Assembly (NCBI RefSeq): GCF_030373185.1
Contig: NZ_JAUCZH010000002.1
Span: 226,151-290,150 of the forward strand
Reading direction: 5' to 3'
Length of the DNA stretch: 64,000 nt
Source of the DNA: Tabrizicola sp.
GTDB taxonomy: Bacteria; Pseudomonadota; Alphaproteobacteria; Rhodobacterales; Rhodobacteraceae
Shown here: in pieces, positions 18,104 to 26,152 of the stretch
Layout: every line of letters starts with the position of its first letter
How positions within the stretch are numbered: the first letter of the stretch is position 1
Position numbers and translations under genes: made by a program
The notes under the pieces: model-generated
Database searches by the model: none
Seen by the model: the letters and a program-made list of their open reading frames with translations, nothing else
What the model was told of the DNA's origin: nothing

Positions 18104-18541
18104 GTGACAAGGTTTGGACTTTTGGCCATCGCCGCCATTGCCCTCGGCACTGGCGTGGCTGTGGCACAGGACGCAACCACCTATCCCTTTGACGGCACTT
18201 TCGAGGACGCCACCTTTGCCGTGGAATCAGCGATCATCGGCAAGGGGCTGGTCATCGATTATCGCAGCCATGTCGGCGACATGCTGAACCGCACCGGTGC
18301 CGATGTCGGCAGCGCGGTGACGGTCTATGACAGTGCCGATGTCTTCCTGTTCTGCTCGGCCGTCCTGTCACGCAAGGTGATGGAGGCCGATCCGATGAAC
18401 ATCGCCCATTGCCCCTATGGCATCTTCGTCACCGACCGTGACGGCGCGGTCGCCATCGGTTACCGCAACCTGCCCGACGGCCCGATGCAAGAGGTCCAGG
18501 AGTTGCTGGACGGCATCGCGCGCGAGGCTGTCGGCGAATAA
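18104..18541 (+). CDS. Exported DUF302-domain protein
   Basis: A 145-residue protein starting at GTG 18104, with GGGAGG seven bases before it. A signal peptide (cleavage near VAVAQD) precedes a DUF302 domain with FAVESAIIGKGLVIDYRSHVGDML and FCSAVLSRKVMEADPMNIAHCPYG. Two cysteines (FLFCSAVL and AHCPYG) are candidates for redox or haem/metal contact. DUF302 proteins often sit beside sox genes and their function is unknown. It is the last gene of the plus-strand sox run. Confidence 0.8.
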   Translation: MTRFGLLAIAAIALGTGVAVAQDATTYPFDGTFEDATFAVESAIIGKGLVIDYRSHVGDMLNRTGADVGSAVTVYDSADVFLFCSAVLSRKVMEADPMNIAHCPYGIFVTDRDGAVAIGYRNLPDGPMQEVQELLDGIAREAVGE

Positions 18542-18556
18542 CGCTGTCCCAAGAAT

Positions 18557-18591
18557 CCTCCCCTCCCCCCGTGGGGGGGATGGGGTGGAGG
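18557..18591. terminator. GC-rich hairpin at the convergent end of the sox cluster
   Basis: A near-perfect inverted repeat sits 15 bp after the DUF302 stop and 16 bp before the end of the opposing Spy-like gene. The left arm runs 18557-18570 (C/T-rich), the loop is about 3 nt, and the right arm is 18574-18591 with one mismatch and one bulge. The position suggests a bidirectional terminator, although no long T-run follows. Similar C/T-rich stem elements may be dispersed in related genomes. Confidence 0.6.
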
Positions 18592-18607
18592 CAGCTGCAC
18601 GAAGCCG

Positions 18608-19180
18608 CTACTCGCAGCCGTTGTGCATTTTCCACATCGCAGGATCATGCCCATCGGGGACGACGTCACAGGGGCTTGCCGCGCCATAGCCGCGCAATGC
18701 GTTGTAGCGCGCGATCTGTTCGGGCAGCAGCAGTGGCGGCGTCTCCAGATGCCGCTTGAGATGGATGAACCGCAGTTCGGACCGCGCCGCCCCGGCCGCG
18801 CCGATCAACGCGCGCAGGTCAGCTTCGTCGACGACGCCGATGCGGAACGCCGCCTCGATGGCTGCCTCTGCCGCGATTAACTTTTCGCCCATCGGCACCG
18901 CTTCTGCCTTCATCGCCGCGAAAATTGCTTCAATCTCGGCGACCTGCCTTGGCGAAAGCCCGATTTCGTCCCGCAATTCCAGAAGATGCGCCGGGCCGGG
19001 CGCGCCGTTCAGTTCGGCCGCCAGCGCCAGACCCCAGCCCCCGCCACGCTGCAATTCCTTGATATCCGTCTCGGACAGCGTCTTGATCTCGCGCCCCTCC
19101 ATCCCGGCATAGGGCGAGGCGGTCTCGGCTCCGGTCATGGCGGGCCAACAAAGGGCAAGGGCAAGAACAAGCGGACGCAT
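18608..19180 (-). CDS. Spy/CpxP-like periplasmic protein
   Basis: A 190-residue exported protein. Its signal peptide (MRPLVLALALCWPAMTGAE) is followed by a long helical region typical of Spy/CpxP/LTXXQ-like periplasmic chaperones or metal sensors. The GLSPRQVAEIEAIFAAMKAEA stretch matches the family LSxxQ core loosely. A C-terminal tail with two Cys (SPCDV and HNGC) and His residues may bind metal. Start at 19180 is preferred over 19249 because AAGGAAA precedes it and the signal peptide begins there. The role beside sox genes is unknown. Confidence 0.7.
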   Translation of the reverse strand: MRPLVLALALCWPAMTGAETASPYAGMEGREIKTLSETDIKELQRGGGWGLALAAELNGAPGPAHLLELRDEIGLSPRQVAEIEAIFAAMKAEAVPMGEKLIAAEAAIEAAFRIGVVDEADLRALIGAAGAARSELRFIHLKRHLETPPLLLPEQIARYNALRGYGAASPCDVVPDGHDPAMWKMHNGCE

Positions 19181-19247
19181 GGAATTTCCTTTATCGGCTT
19201 CACATCCAGCCTCGCATCCGGCAGCGGCCCTCCTTATGATCGTGATC

Positions 19248-19787
19248 ATGTCCGAACCCTTTCAGCACCTCTTCAATGGCGCCCGTCCGCTGGTGCTTGA
19301 ACAGGGCCAGACCTTGTTCCTTACCGGCGATCCGGTGGCGCTTGTCCATCTGGTGCAGTCCGGGAAGGTCGCCCTTCTGCGCCGCACGCCACAGGGTGGG
19401 ACGCTAAGGCTGCAACTGGCCGCTCCGGGAGAAGTGCTGGCCGAGGCCTCGGTCTGGTCCGCCCTCTATCACTGCGACGCCGAGGCGGACGGCCCCGCAA
19501 CCCTGTTGTCGGTGCCGGTGACCCGGTTCCGGCACAGGCTGACCGAAGATGCGGCCCTTGCCGAAGCCTGGGCGCGACATCTCGCCCGGTCGGTTCAGGC
19601 AGCCCGGTTCCGGGCGGCGCTTCTGGCGTTGCGGGGTGTAGCCGAACGTCTGGATGCATGGGTGGCCGAGGGCCATGACCTGCCGCCCCATGGCGCGATC
19701 CAGACCCTTGCCGCTGACCTTGGTGTGACCCGCGAGGCGCTTTATCGTGAACTGTCGCGTCGGCGGCATAGGGGTGACAGAACCTGA
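19248..19787 (+). CDS. Small Crp/Fnr-family transcription regulator
   Basis: A 179-residue protein with an N-terminal cyclic-nucleotide-binding-like beta roll (GQTLFLTGDPVALVHLVQSG and APGEVLAEASVWS). The C-terminal Crp-type helix-turn-helix contains IQTLAADLGVTREALYRELS. It has no N-terminal Fnr-type cysteine cluster, so it does not sense oxygen through a [4Fe-4S] cluster. A single Cys is in YHCDAEA. Start is uncertain between 19236 and 19248; no good ribosome site is visible and the start overlaps the upstream region of the divergent Spy-like gene. Targets unknown. Confidence 0.75.
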   Translation: MSEPFQHLFNGARPLVLEQGQTLFLTGDPVALVHLVQSGKVALLRRTPQGGTLRLQLAAPGEVLAEASVWSALYHCDAEADGPATLLSVPVTRFRHRLTEDAALAEAWARHLARSVQAARFRAALLALRGVAERLDAWVAEGHDLPPHGAIQTLAADLGVTREALYRELSRRRHRGDRT

Positions 19788-19850
19788 ACGGCCACGGGCA
19801 ACGCAGTGACAGTGTTCATGTCGCAAGGTCTGCCCCGCGTGGACACGGTC

Positions 19851-20918
19851 TCAGGCCAGTACCCGCCGCCCGGCCCCCGCCTGATCCACCAGCAAGTCTG
19901 TCACCCCGGCGCCCACCCACATGCAGAACAGCGCCAGCCATGCCGTACCGACAAAGATCGACCCGCCGGTCACCCCGGCCCCGATCGCGCAGCCGCCCGC
20001 CAGCATTGCTCCGAACCCCATCAGCGCCGCCCCGGTCATTGATCGCCGCATCTGGCCTTCGCCCTCAAAGCCCTGAAACTTCAACTCGCGTCCGAACCAG
20101 GCAGCGACCAGCGCGCCAAGAAACACGCCGGGAACCAGACCGATATCGAAATCCAGCATCGGGTTTTCGGTCAGAAAGAACATAAGCGTATTGGCAGATG
20201 GCCCCGAAAAGGTGGCCGAGGTCACCGCCATCGGCTCGAACGCCACCTGCGCCAGACTGAAGGTCAGCACCCAGCCCATGGCCACCGCGAAGCCGACGCC
20301 CGAGGCAAAGACCATGGTCCGCAGGCCAAGACCATTCCGCCGGACCAGCACAAAGGCCAGCGCGGCAACGGCCAGCCCAAGCCCAAGCCCCGCCGCATCC
20401 GGCAGGCCCAGCGCGTGCAAGAGGTTCACATTCGCTCCGCCCGGCGTGACCCAAAGCCCCGCCAGCCATGCCCGCAGCGGCGCCAGCCAGCCGTGCAGCG
20501 ACATCTGCGCCACCACCGCGAAGATCAGCCCCGCCACCACCGCCCGCAGGTTCCCCGTTGCCGCAAGCACCAGAAGCCGCCCCGAACAGCCGCGCGCCAG
20601 CACCATGCCCGCGCCGAACATCAGCCCCCCGATCACCGCGCCCGACCATGACCCCGCGACCGCCATCATCCGCGCCTCTTCGACCCGGAACAGGCCCAGA
20701 AGATAGGCCCCCTGTACCCAGATCACCGCCGTCGAGAACGCCAAGAGCCAGACTGCCACACGCGGCCCAAGGCCCCCGCGGGCGAACTCCACCGTGGCCG
20801 CGCGCAGGCAAAACTGCGACCGCTGTGCCGCGACACCGAAGATAGCACCCGTCAGAAGCCCGAACAGGGCTGCAAGAACCGCCTCGTCAACGAAATCCAG
20901 TAGCGGCAGAATATCCAT
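19851..20918 (-). CDS. Second YeeE/YedE-family sulfur transporter (SoxT-like)
   Basis: A 355-residue membrane protein with the YeeE/YedE cysteine motifs SQFCLRAATVEFARGG, GMVLARGCSGRLLVLAATGN and LAGGCAIGAGVTGG. It is a paralogue of the transporter at 5263-6309, since motif order and length are similar, but the sequence is clearly different. GGAGGG lies six bases before the ATG at 20918, making that start better than the GTG at 20924 that abuts the Shine-Dalgarno. An imperfect FNR-like box lies 49-62 bp upstream. It probably imports a sulfur species; the substrate is unknown. Confidence 0.85.
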   Translation of the reverse strand: MDILPLLDFVDEAVLAALFGLLTGAIFGVAAQRSQFCLRAATVEFARGGLGPRVAVWLLAFSTAVIWVQGAYLLGLFRVEEARMMAVAGSWSGAVIGGLMFGAGMVLARGCSGRLLVLAATGNLRAVVAGLIFAVVAQMSLHGWLAPLRAWLAGLWVTPGGANVNLLHALGLPDAAGLGLGLAVAALAFVLVRRNGLGLRTMVFASGVGFAVAMGWVLTFSLAQVAFEPMAVTSATFSGPSANTLMFFLTENPMLDFDIGLVPGVFLGALVAAWFGRELKFQGFEGEGQMRRSMTGAALMGFGAMLAGGCAIGAGVTGGSIFVGTAWLALFCMWVGAGVTDLLVDQAGAGRRVLA

Positions 20919-20966
20919 GCTCACCCCTCCGATGCGGGCAGAATGCAGGGATCACGCTGCGCCGCC

Positions 20967-20980
20967 TTGATACAGGTCAG
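20967..20980 (-). promoter_or_regulatory. FNR/FixK-like box before the second YeeE transporter
   Basis: TTGATACAGGTCAG has one mismatch (last base) to TTGAY-N4-RTCAA. It is centred about 56 bp before the ATG at 20918. Its weaker match and different spacing make it less certain than the other boxes. Confidence 0.35.
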
Positions 20981-21156
20981 ATTGCCGGACCGCACACACA
21001 GTGTTCCGAGGCGTGCAGATGAACTGGCGGGAATTCGCGGCGCGGGATCTGACGCATCAAAGACAGAACCTTGTCCCAGAGCTGTCTTGCCCTGTCCTGC
21101 ATAACTGGCTTTCGTCTCGGGTCAGGCCAGCTTGGCGGTGGTTCGCAGGACTTGAA

Positions 21157-21170
21157 GTGATGGCGGTCAA
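21157..21170 (+). promoter_or_regulatory. FNR/FixK-like box before the phosphoribosyltransferase gene
   Basis: GTGATGGCGGTCAA differs from the consensus TTGAT-N4-GTCAA only at the first base. Its centre is 71.5 bp before the ATG at 21235, the same spacing seen at three perfect boxes in this window. Assignment is by consensus and spacing only. Confidence 0.45.
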
Positions 21171-21234
21171 TGCGTTTGTCCCGGTTTGTGCAGAATCTGG
21201 ATTTTGCGGAGTCTTGCAGCGGAAAGGGGCGTTC

Positions 21235-21894
21235 ATGTTTGCCGATCGGGACGAGGCGGGGCGAGAGCTGGCCCTCCGCCTGCATGCAATGCGCGATCAG
21301 GCACCCGTGGTTCTGGCCCTGCCGCGCGGTGGCGTGCCGGTTGCCGCCCCTGTTGCCGAGGCATTGAACGCCCCACTTGATCTGATGCTGGTCCGCAAGA
21401 TCGGCGTCCCCGGCCACAGCGAACTGGCGGTCGGTGCAATCGCGGGGCCGGATGGTCAGACGATCGTGACCAACCCCGATGTCGCGAGGATGGAGGGCTT
21501 GAATGAACATGACATTGAACAGCTTGCCGTCGCAGAGCGTGCCGAGTTGCGCCGCCGTCAGGCCCTGTACCTGAAGGGCCGCGCACCCATTTCCTTGGCA
21601 GGCAGGACCGTCATCCTCGTTGATGACGGGATTGCGACCGGGGCAACAGCGAGGGCCGCTTTGCTGGAGATCCGCCGGTCCACGCCAAAGCGGATCGTCC
21701 TTGCGGTTCCTGTGGCGTCGACCGAATCGGTCGCTGTGCTTCGGCCCCTTGCGGATGAAATCGTCTGCCTTTCCATTCTGCAGATGTTCTATGCCGTCGG
21801 CGCGCACTACCGCGACTTTCCGCAGGTCGATGATGCCGAGGTGATCCAGATCCTTGCATCCCACCAACATTGGGCGGGGCCGCAACAGACCTGA
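21235..21894 (+). CDS. Phosphoribosyltransferase-family protein
   Basis: A 219-residue cytoplasmic protein. The type I PRPP-binding motif VILVDDGIATGAT lies in the second half and PVVLALPRGGVPVAAPVAEAL near the N-terminus. Such proteins occur in stress or dormancy gene groups, often fused to or beside hydrolases, and their base substrate is usually unknown. The ATG at 21235 follows AAAGGGGCG and gives a normal N-terminus (MFADRDEAG). The FNR-like box at 21157 suggests low-oxygen control. It is convergent with the next gene. Confidence 0.82.
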   Translation: MFADRDEAGRELALRLHAMRDQAPVVLALPRGGVPVAAPVAEALNAPLDLMLVRKIGVPGHSELAVGAIAGPDGQTIVTNPDVARMEGLNEHDIEQLAVAERAELRRRQALYLKGRAPISLAGRTVILVDDGIATGATARAALLEIRRSTPKRIVLAVPVASTESVAVLRPLADEIVCLSILQMFYAVGAHYRDFPQVDDAEVIQILASHQHWAGPQQT

Positions 21895-21913
21895 GTGCCT
21901 TTTGCCGAAGTCC

Positions 21914-21931
21914 CGGCTTGGGAACAAGCCG
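21914..21931. terminator. Hairpin between convergent genes
   Basis: A perfect 7-bp stem CGGCTTG/CAAGCCG closed by a GGAA (GNRA-type) tetraloop lies 19 bp after the phosphoribosyltransferase stop and 49 bp before the end of the opposing gene. No T-run follows on either strand, so it is a plausible but not proven terminator. Confidence 0.45.
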
Positions 21932-21980
21932 ATGTGCTAGCCCCGGACAACAACCAGCACACTCCCTTTGCGACCTTGCA

Positions 21981-23228
21981 TCACCCGGCGGGAACCGAGG
22001 GCGCGGAAACCGAAGGCGGAGGTTCGCCTGCAACCGGCTCTTGCGGGATGCGCGCGGCAAGGGCGCGCAGGACGCCGGTTGACAGGGTGCCGATGCCGAA
22101 CAGCACCAGCACGAAGTTCACCATCCAGCCCAGCACCGGCACAAAGTTCAGCAGCGAAAATGCCACCACCCCGCCGCCAAGCAGCGCGATCCGCAGCGCC
22201 GGCGCAGGGTCTTCGCGCCCGCCAAAGGCCTGATACAGCCGCAACGCGACCACATAGACCCCAAGCACATAGCCAAGCGTCCAGACCAGAAGGATTGCCA
22301 GAACCACAATCGGCACGAAGGGCAGGCCAATCACGGTCATCACCGCAACTGGCACCAGTCCCGACAGCGTGGCAATTCCCAACACGCCAAACAGCACCAT
22401 CAGCGCTGGCTGCCGTATTCCTGCCAGACGCAGGCCCTCAACCCGCTGCGGGGCCAGAGCCAGAAGCGCCCCACCCAGCAGGGTCAGAAATCCAAGCGTC
22501 ACCAGAAACCCCGTCAGAAGCGCAAAGGTAGATGGCAATGCCGGCATGTCTCGCCCTGCCCAGCCGTCCACCCAGCCGGCCCCCCAGTCGCGCATGTGGT
22601 CGATCCGATCCATCAGGGGTGGGGTCTTGTGATAGACCACCCGCGCGGCGGGAACGACATCATCCGGGATAGTCACGGGCTCGGGCGCGGAATAGGTCAG
22701 GGTTCCGGCAATGCGCGCCTTTGGGCCAAAGGCGATGGAACCGCCTTGCAGCAGCGCATCGCCGGTGACGGCCGCGTCCAGCGTGATCTCGCCCCCGATC
22801 GCCGCCAATGAGCCGCCAACGGGACCATCGATCGTAATCGTGCTGCCCAGCATCCGCACATTGCCTGTGGTGATTGCGGTGTCAGCAGTGCGCAAGGAAA
22901 AGCCCATCGTCGACAGATCGCCGCCCACTGGCGCGCGAACCGTGATGGCAGCCCCGGCGGCATAAAGATCGCCTGCAACCTCCGCCTCAAGATCAAGGTC
23001 AAAGCCGGCAACATGGGCATCTCCCACCACGCGCCCCTTTGTCACCACCGCCCCGCCCGACGCAAAGACATCACCGGGCGCTTGCAGGTCCGGCATGGCG
23101 GAGGAGGTTGCGATGAAGGTATCGGTACCGTTGGTCGTCTGCACTGTCTCGGCCCCAAGCGGCAAGACCGCAGCAGTTGCCAGCAAGACAGACCCAAGCA
23201 AAGCTACGGCACGCAATGAAGCCGGCAT
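21981..23228 (-). CDS. Bactofilin-like exported domain fused to membrane segments
   Basis: A 415-residue protein. A signal peptide (MPASLRAVALLGSVLLATAAVLP) is followed by about 170 residues of right-handed beta-helix-like repeats (VFASGGAVVTKGRVVGDAHV, VAGDLYAAGAAITVRAPVGG), the polymer-forming bactofilin pattern. Then come four or more hydrophobic segments and a Pro/Ser-rich tail. It is probably an envelope protein with an extracytoplasmic beta-helix and a membrane anchor. Function unknown. Start at 23228 has AAGGGGG upstream and the signal peptide; the longer frame adds 72 unlikely residues. A perfect FNR box lies about 100 bp upstream. Confidence 0.75.
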   Translation of the reverse strand: MPASLRAVALLGSVLLATAAVLPLGAETVQTTNGTDTFIATSSAMPDLQAPGDVFASGGAVVTKGRVVGDAHVAGFDLDLEAEVAGDLYAAGAAITVRAPVGGDLSTMGFSLRTADTAITTGNVRMLGSTITIDGPVGGSLAAIGGEITLDAAVTGDALLQGGSIAFGPKARIAGTLTYSAPEPVTIPDDVVPAARVVYHKTPPLMDRIDHMRDWGAGWVDGWAGRDMPALPSTFALLTGFLVTLGFLTLLGGALLALAPQRVEGLRLAGIRQPALMVLFGVLGIATLSGLVPVAVMTVIGLPFVPIVVLAILLVWTLGYVLGVYVVALRLYQAFGGREDPAPALRIALLGGGVVAFSLLNFVPVLGWMVNFVLVLFGIGTLSTGVLRALAARIPQEPVAGEPPPSVSAPSVPAG

Positions 23229-23322
23229 GACAGACCCCCTTGATGCAAGAAAGCAAGTATCCGTAACAGGCGTATTTCCAGAGCAGGCATTGGTCATTCT
23301 GCACCTCTTGCAGGGGTCTTCA

Positions 23323-23336
23323 TTGATGACCATCAA
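23323..23336. promoter_or_regulatory. FNR/FixK box (perfect)
   Basis: TTGATGACCATCAA matches TTGAY-N4-RTCAA on both arms. Its centre is 101.5 bp before the bactofilin-like gene (minus) and 142 bp before the Pro-rich ORF (plus), so it can serve either. Confidence 0.65.
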
Positions 23337-23471
23337 TGCCGGGCAGTCCTGTTGCTGCGAGGCTGGATTTCTGATCAGCCTTCGGATCCAGTCATCGGAT
23401 AAATCGCCATGCACCTTTTCCACACCTCGGCAACGCTGCTTCAATTGTCACGGCCCTCTGCGACGCCTGCC

Positions 23472-23657
23472 ATGGGGAAGCCCCCGGATGAGGTGCCGGG
23501 CAAAAGCCCGCCCGAAGCGCCCGGCAACACCCCGACCGAGGCACCCCCCGGCGCACCACCGGAATCTCCGGCAGAGACACCGCCCGAAAACGAGCCTGCC
23601 ACCCCAATCGAACTTCCCCAGGATCAACCCCCGCCGGAATTCTCAGCGGCGGCGTGA
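23472..23657 (+). CDS. Small Pro/Glu/Ala-rich hypothetical protein
   Basis: A 61-residue ORF made almost entirely of P, E, A, G and T in short repeats such as PPEAPGNTPTEAPPGAPPES. It could be a disordered or cell-wall-spanning segment. There is no signal peptide, domain or strong ribosome site. The composition could also arise by chance in GC-rich DNA, but it lies between two FNR-type boxes and upstream of the HtrA remnant. Low confidence that it is translated. Confidence 0.35.
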   Translation: MGKPPDEVPGKSPPEAPGNTPTEAPPGAPPESPAETPPENEPATPIELPQDQPPPEFSAAA

Positions 23658-23672
23658 TCCGCGCAGGCCCTG

Positions 23673-23686
23673 ATGACGATCATCAA
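23673..23686 (+). promoter_or_regulatory. FNR/FixK-like box before the HtrA remnant
   Basis: ATGACGATCATCAA has one mismatch to TTGAY-N4-RTCAA. Its centre is 65 bp before the ATG at 23745. Confidence 0.45.
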
Positions 23687-23744
23687 TGCGCCCTTGGCCG
23701 CAGTCTCCCCATCCTGCCGCCAGACCCTTGGGGAGAGACGCGGC

Positions 23745-24576
23745 ATGAGCATCCGGTTCCTTCGCATCTGTTCAATTTTGCTGATGTCAGCGGCGCAAGT
23801 GCCTCCCGCCACGGCAGAAACCAGCCTTGCCGCGCCCCCGACGCTGGCACCGATGGTGGAACATGTGCTGCCATCGGTGGTCAGCATCGCGGTCACTGGC
23901 ACCATCACAGGGATCAGCCGGGATTGGCTTTGCGATTCCGGAGGATATGGCAATGGCGATTGCTGATCAGCTTGTGCGTAACGGGCAGGTGCGACGTGGA
24001 CAGCTTGGCGTCATCATTCAGGATGTGACACGGGACATGGCCCGCGCCCTTGGCCTTGATGCCCCCGGCGGCGCGCTGATTGCGCAGGTCATGCCCGGCG
24101 GCGCTGCCGAGGTGGCGGACTTGCGGCCCCGCGAGGTGATCGTTGCGCTGGACGGAGCGGCCATCCCTGACGGAGTTGCCCTGCGCTACCAGATCGGCCT
24201 GCGGCCGCCGGATCAGGAAATATCGCTGGATATCCTGCGCGAGGGCAAGCGGATGTCGGTGGCAGTCGTTCCGCGCGCCGCAGAACAAACGCCGACAAAC
24301 CAGCGTCTCGGACAAGACGAGGCCGAACAACCGCCCTGCCTGCAAGGCCTGTTCCTGAAAGAAGATCAACACGGGGTGATGGTCTCGGGCGTTGCTCCGG
24401 CCAGCGGTGCCGCCCGCGCGGGCAGGATGGTGGGCGACCGCATCATCGCCGTGGGAACAACCCCGACCAACAAGATCAACCAGTTCCGCGATGCAGTCGC
24501 TGCGGCCAGCATCGATGATCCGGTTCTGATCGAAGTCGAGCGGCAGGGCTCCGCACTCTTTCTCACCCTTCCCTAG
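23745..24576 (+). pseudogene. HtrA/DegP-family protease gene with its protease domain deleted and frame shifted
   Basis: From 23745, after GGGGAGAG, the frame encodes a signal peptide and the typical HtrA opening (LAPMVEHVLPSVVSIAVTGTI). Near 23911-23916 the homology jumps straight to the end of the protease domain (GSAGIGFAIPEDMAMAIADQL) in the next reading frame. The continuation has two PDZ domains (RRGQLGVIIQDVTRDMARAL and a second with HGVMVSGVAPASGAARAGRM) to the stop at 24576. The whole trypsin-like core with the His-Asp-Ser triad, normally some 150-200 residues, is absent. The upstream frame ends at 23966. GGAGGA lies before ATGs at 23947 and 23953, so a PDZ-only fragment could still be made, but without the signal peptide. 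Confidence 0.8.
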
Positions 24577-24605
24577 CGGCCGGACATCCGGCCATCGGAT
24601 ACAGG

Positions 24606-25502
24606 ATGCAAGTCACGAACACCACCGGGCCGATCACCGAGAACGCGGACATTGCGCTGCGTCTGCAAGACTATGCCGCGCTGCTCGAACAGCAGGGCGA
24701 CGACGCATTCCGGGTCCGCGCCTTTCAGGACGCGGCCGATCATGCGGGGTCATTGCCTGTCGCCCTGCGTGACATCTTCGCGCGCGAAGGCGTTGCGGGT
24801 CTGATCGACCAGCCCACGATCGGACGGGCGATTGCGGCCGCGATTGCCGAGATGCTGACCACAGGTCGCTGGTCGCAGCTTGACCGGCTTCGGGGCGATG
24901 CGGCGCCTGCGCGGTTGTTCATGACCATTCCCGGCATCGGGCCGGCTCTTGCAAGACGTCTGGCCGATGACGAGGATCTGGAGACGCTGGAAGACCTTGA
25001 AATCGCCCTGCAACCCGGGGGGCGGCCCATCCCCGGCTTTGGCCGCCGCCGCAGGCAATTGATCCTGTCGCAGGTCAACGAACGGCTTGGTCGGATCAGA
25101 ACGGCGCGGCACGGCGCGGGGTCGGTCACGCCACCTCCGGTCAACCTGCTGCTGGACGCCGACAGGCTTTACCGCGACCGCGCCGCTGCCGGTCAGTTGC
25201 GCCTGATCGCGCCGAAGCGGTTCAATCCCGAGGGAGCCGCGTGGTTGCCAGTGATGCATGCCCGGCGCGACGACTGGCACTTGACGTTGATGTGGTCGAA
25301 CACCGCGCGCGCGCATGAACTGGGCAAGACCCATGATTGGCTGGTGGTATACTTTCGCAAGGATGGCCAGCCCGAAGGGCGCTGCACGATCGTGACGGAA
25401 ACGCGCGGTCCACTGGCGGGAAAGCGTGTCGTGCGCGGCCGAGAGGCGGAATGTGAAGCCCTGCTGGCCAAGCCCGCCTTGCCCGCTCAGGGTGCTGGCT
25501 GA
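24606..25502 (+). CDS. Helix-hairpin-helix protein related to the PolX N-terminal region
   Basis: A 298-residue cytoplasmic protein. Residues about 10-90 resemble the 8-kDa/HhH domain of family X polymerases (ENADIALRLQDYAALLEQQG, FRVRAFQDAAD). A second HhH, MTIPGIGPALARRLADDEDL, is near residue 105. The rest (HARRDDWHLTLMWSNTARAH, DWLVVYFRKDG) has no recognised nucleotidyltransferase motif, so it is not a complete polymerase. DNA binding is likely and the role unknown. It starts 29 bp after the HtrA remnant and may share its promoter. Confidence 0.7.
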   Translation: MQVTNTTGPITENADIALRLQDYAALLEQQGDDAFRVRAFQDAADHAGSLPVALRDIFAREGVAGLIDQPTIGRAIAAAIAEMLTTGRWSQLDRLRGDAAPARLFMTIPGIGPALARRLADDEDLETLEDLEIALQPGGRPIPGFGRRRRQLILSQVNERLGRIRTARHGAGSVTPPPVNLLLDADRLYRDRAAAGQLRLIAPKRFNPEGAAWLPVMHARRDDWHLTLMWSNTARAHELGKTHDWLVVYFRKDGQPEGRCTIVTETRGPLAGKRVVRGREAECEALLAKPALPAQGAG

Positions 25503-25556
25503 CGGCCCTGTCCGTTGGCGTGGTGCCGGTGGAGCATTCGCTCTGGCGCGGCGGTC

Positions 25557-25570
25557 TTGACGTTGATCAA
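25557..25570 (+). promoter_or_regulatory. FNR/FixK box (perfect) before the CBS gene
   Basis: TTGACGTTGATCAA matches TTGAY-N4-RTCAA. Its centre is 154 bp before the CBS gene ATG, so a promoter activated here would leave a leader of about 110 nt that contains a 19-codon ORF at 25606. Confidence 0.65.
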
Positions 25571-25717
25571 TGAGAAAGGCGTCCGGCTGAAGCAAGGTCA
25601 TTGCCATGAACATGCCCGAAGGATCTGACCCGCTCAGCGTCCAGCCGATGACGGCCCAAGCCTGACGTCAGGTCCGTGGACAAGCAGGTGAAATACCCGG
25701 CAAGGAAAGGACATCAG

Positions 25718-26137
25718 ATGGAAATCGCCAAGATCATGCATGCGCCCGCCGAATGGGTTGAAGCAAGCACTCCGGTCGCCGAGGTGGCGCGCCGGATGAA
25801 GGATGGCGACATCGGTGCGTTGCCCGTGGGCCGCGACGACCGCCTGATCGGGATGGTAACGGATCGTGATCTGGCGCTGCGGGTGCTTGGTGAAGGGCGC
25901 GATCCCGGCAAGACGACGGCGGAACAGGTGATGACCCCGGGGGTCGTCTGGTGCCTGACCGGCCAGACCGTCGAAGATGCCCTGCACATGATGGAGCAAA
26001 AGAAGATCCGCCGTCTGCCGGTTATCGACGACAAGAAGCGGCTGGTCGGCATGCTGAGCCTTGGCGACATCGCCGATGCCATGCCGCGGCAGCTTGTGGG
26101 CGAAGTCGTCAACGCCGTCGCCGATCATCACGCCTGA
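25718..26137 (+). CDS. CBS-domain-pair protein
   Basis: A 139-residue protein of two CBS domains. The first covers residues about 1-60 (IAKIMHAPAEWVEASTPVAE, IGMVTDRDLALRVL) and the second the remainder (AEQVMTPGVVWCLTGQTVED, LVGMLSLGDIADAM). CBS pairs bind adenosine nucleotides. Stand-alone pairs of this kind occur in hypoxia regulons such as mycobacterial Hrp1. The ATG at 25718 follows AAGGA and starts the first CBS repeat; the longer frame from 25676 adds 14 residues without similarity. It is 15 bp upstream of the HPF-like gene. Confidence 0.88.
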   Translation: MEIAKIMHAPAEWVEASTPVAEVARRMKDGDIGALPVGRDDRLIGMVTDRDLALRVLGEGRDPGKTTAEQVMTPGVVWCLTGQTVEDALHMMEQKKIRRLPVIDDKKRLVGMLSLGDIADAMPRQLVGEVVNAVADHHA

Positions 26138-26152
26138 ACCCCGGAGCCGATC

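Larger units (their letters stand above)
20919..21234. other. Divergent regulatory gap between YeeE-2 and phosphoribosyltransferase
   Basis: A 316-bp gap with no convincing gene. It holds two FNR/FixK-like sites, each one mismatch from TTGAY-N4-RTCAA, at 20967-20980 and 21157-21170, which face the two divergent genes. An open frame crosses most of the gap in the phosphoribosyltransferase frame, but it has no family similarity and no signal. Confidence 0.5.

Noticed and set aside
25606..25665. 19-codon ORF between the FNR box and the CBS gene
   Set aside because: Too short, with no ribosome site and no similarity; it may be leader sequence.
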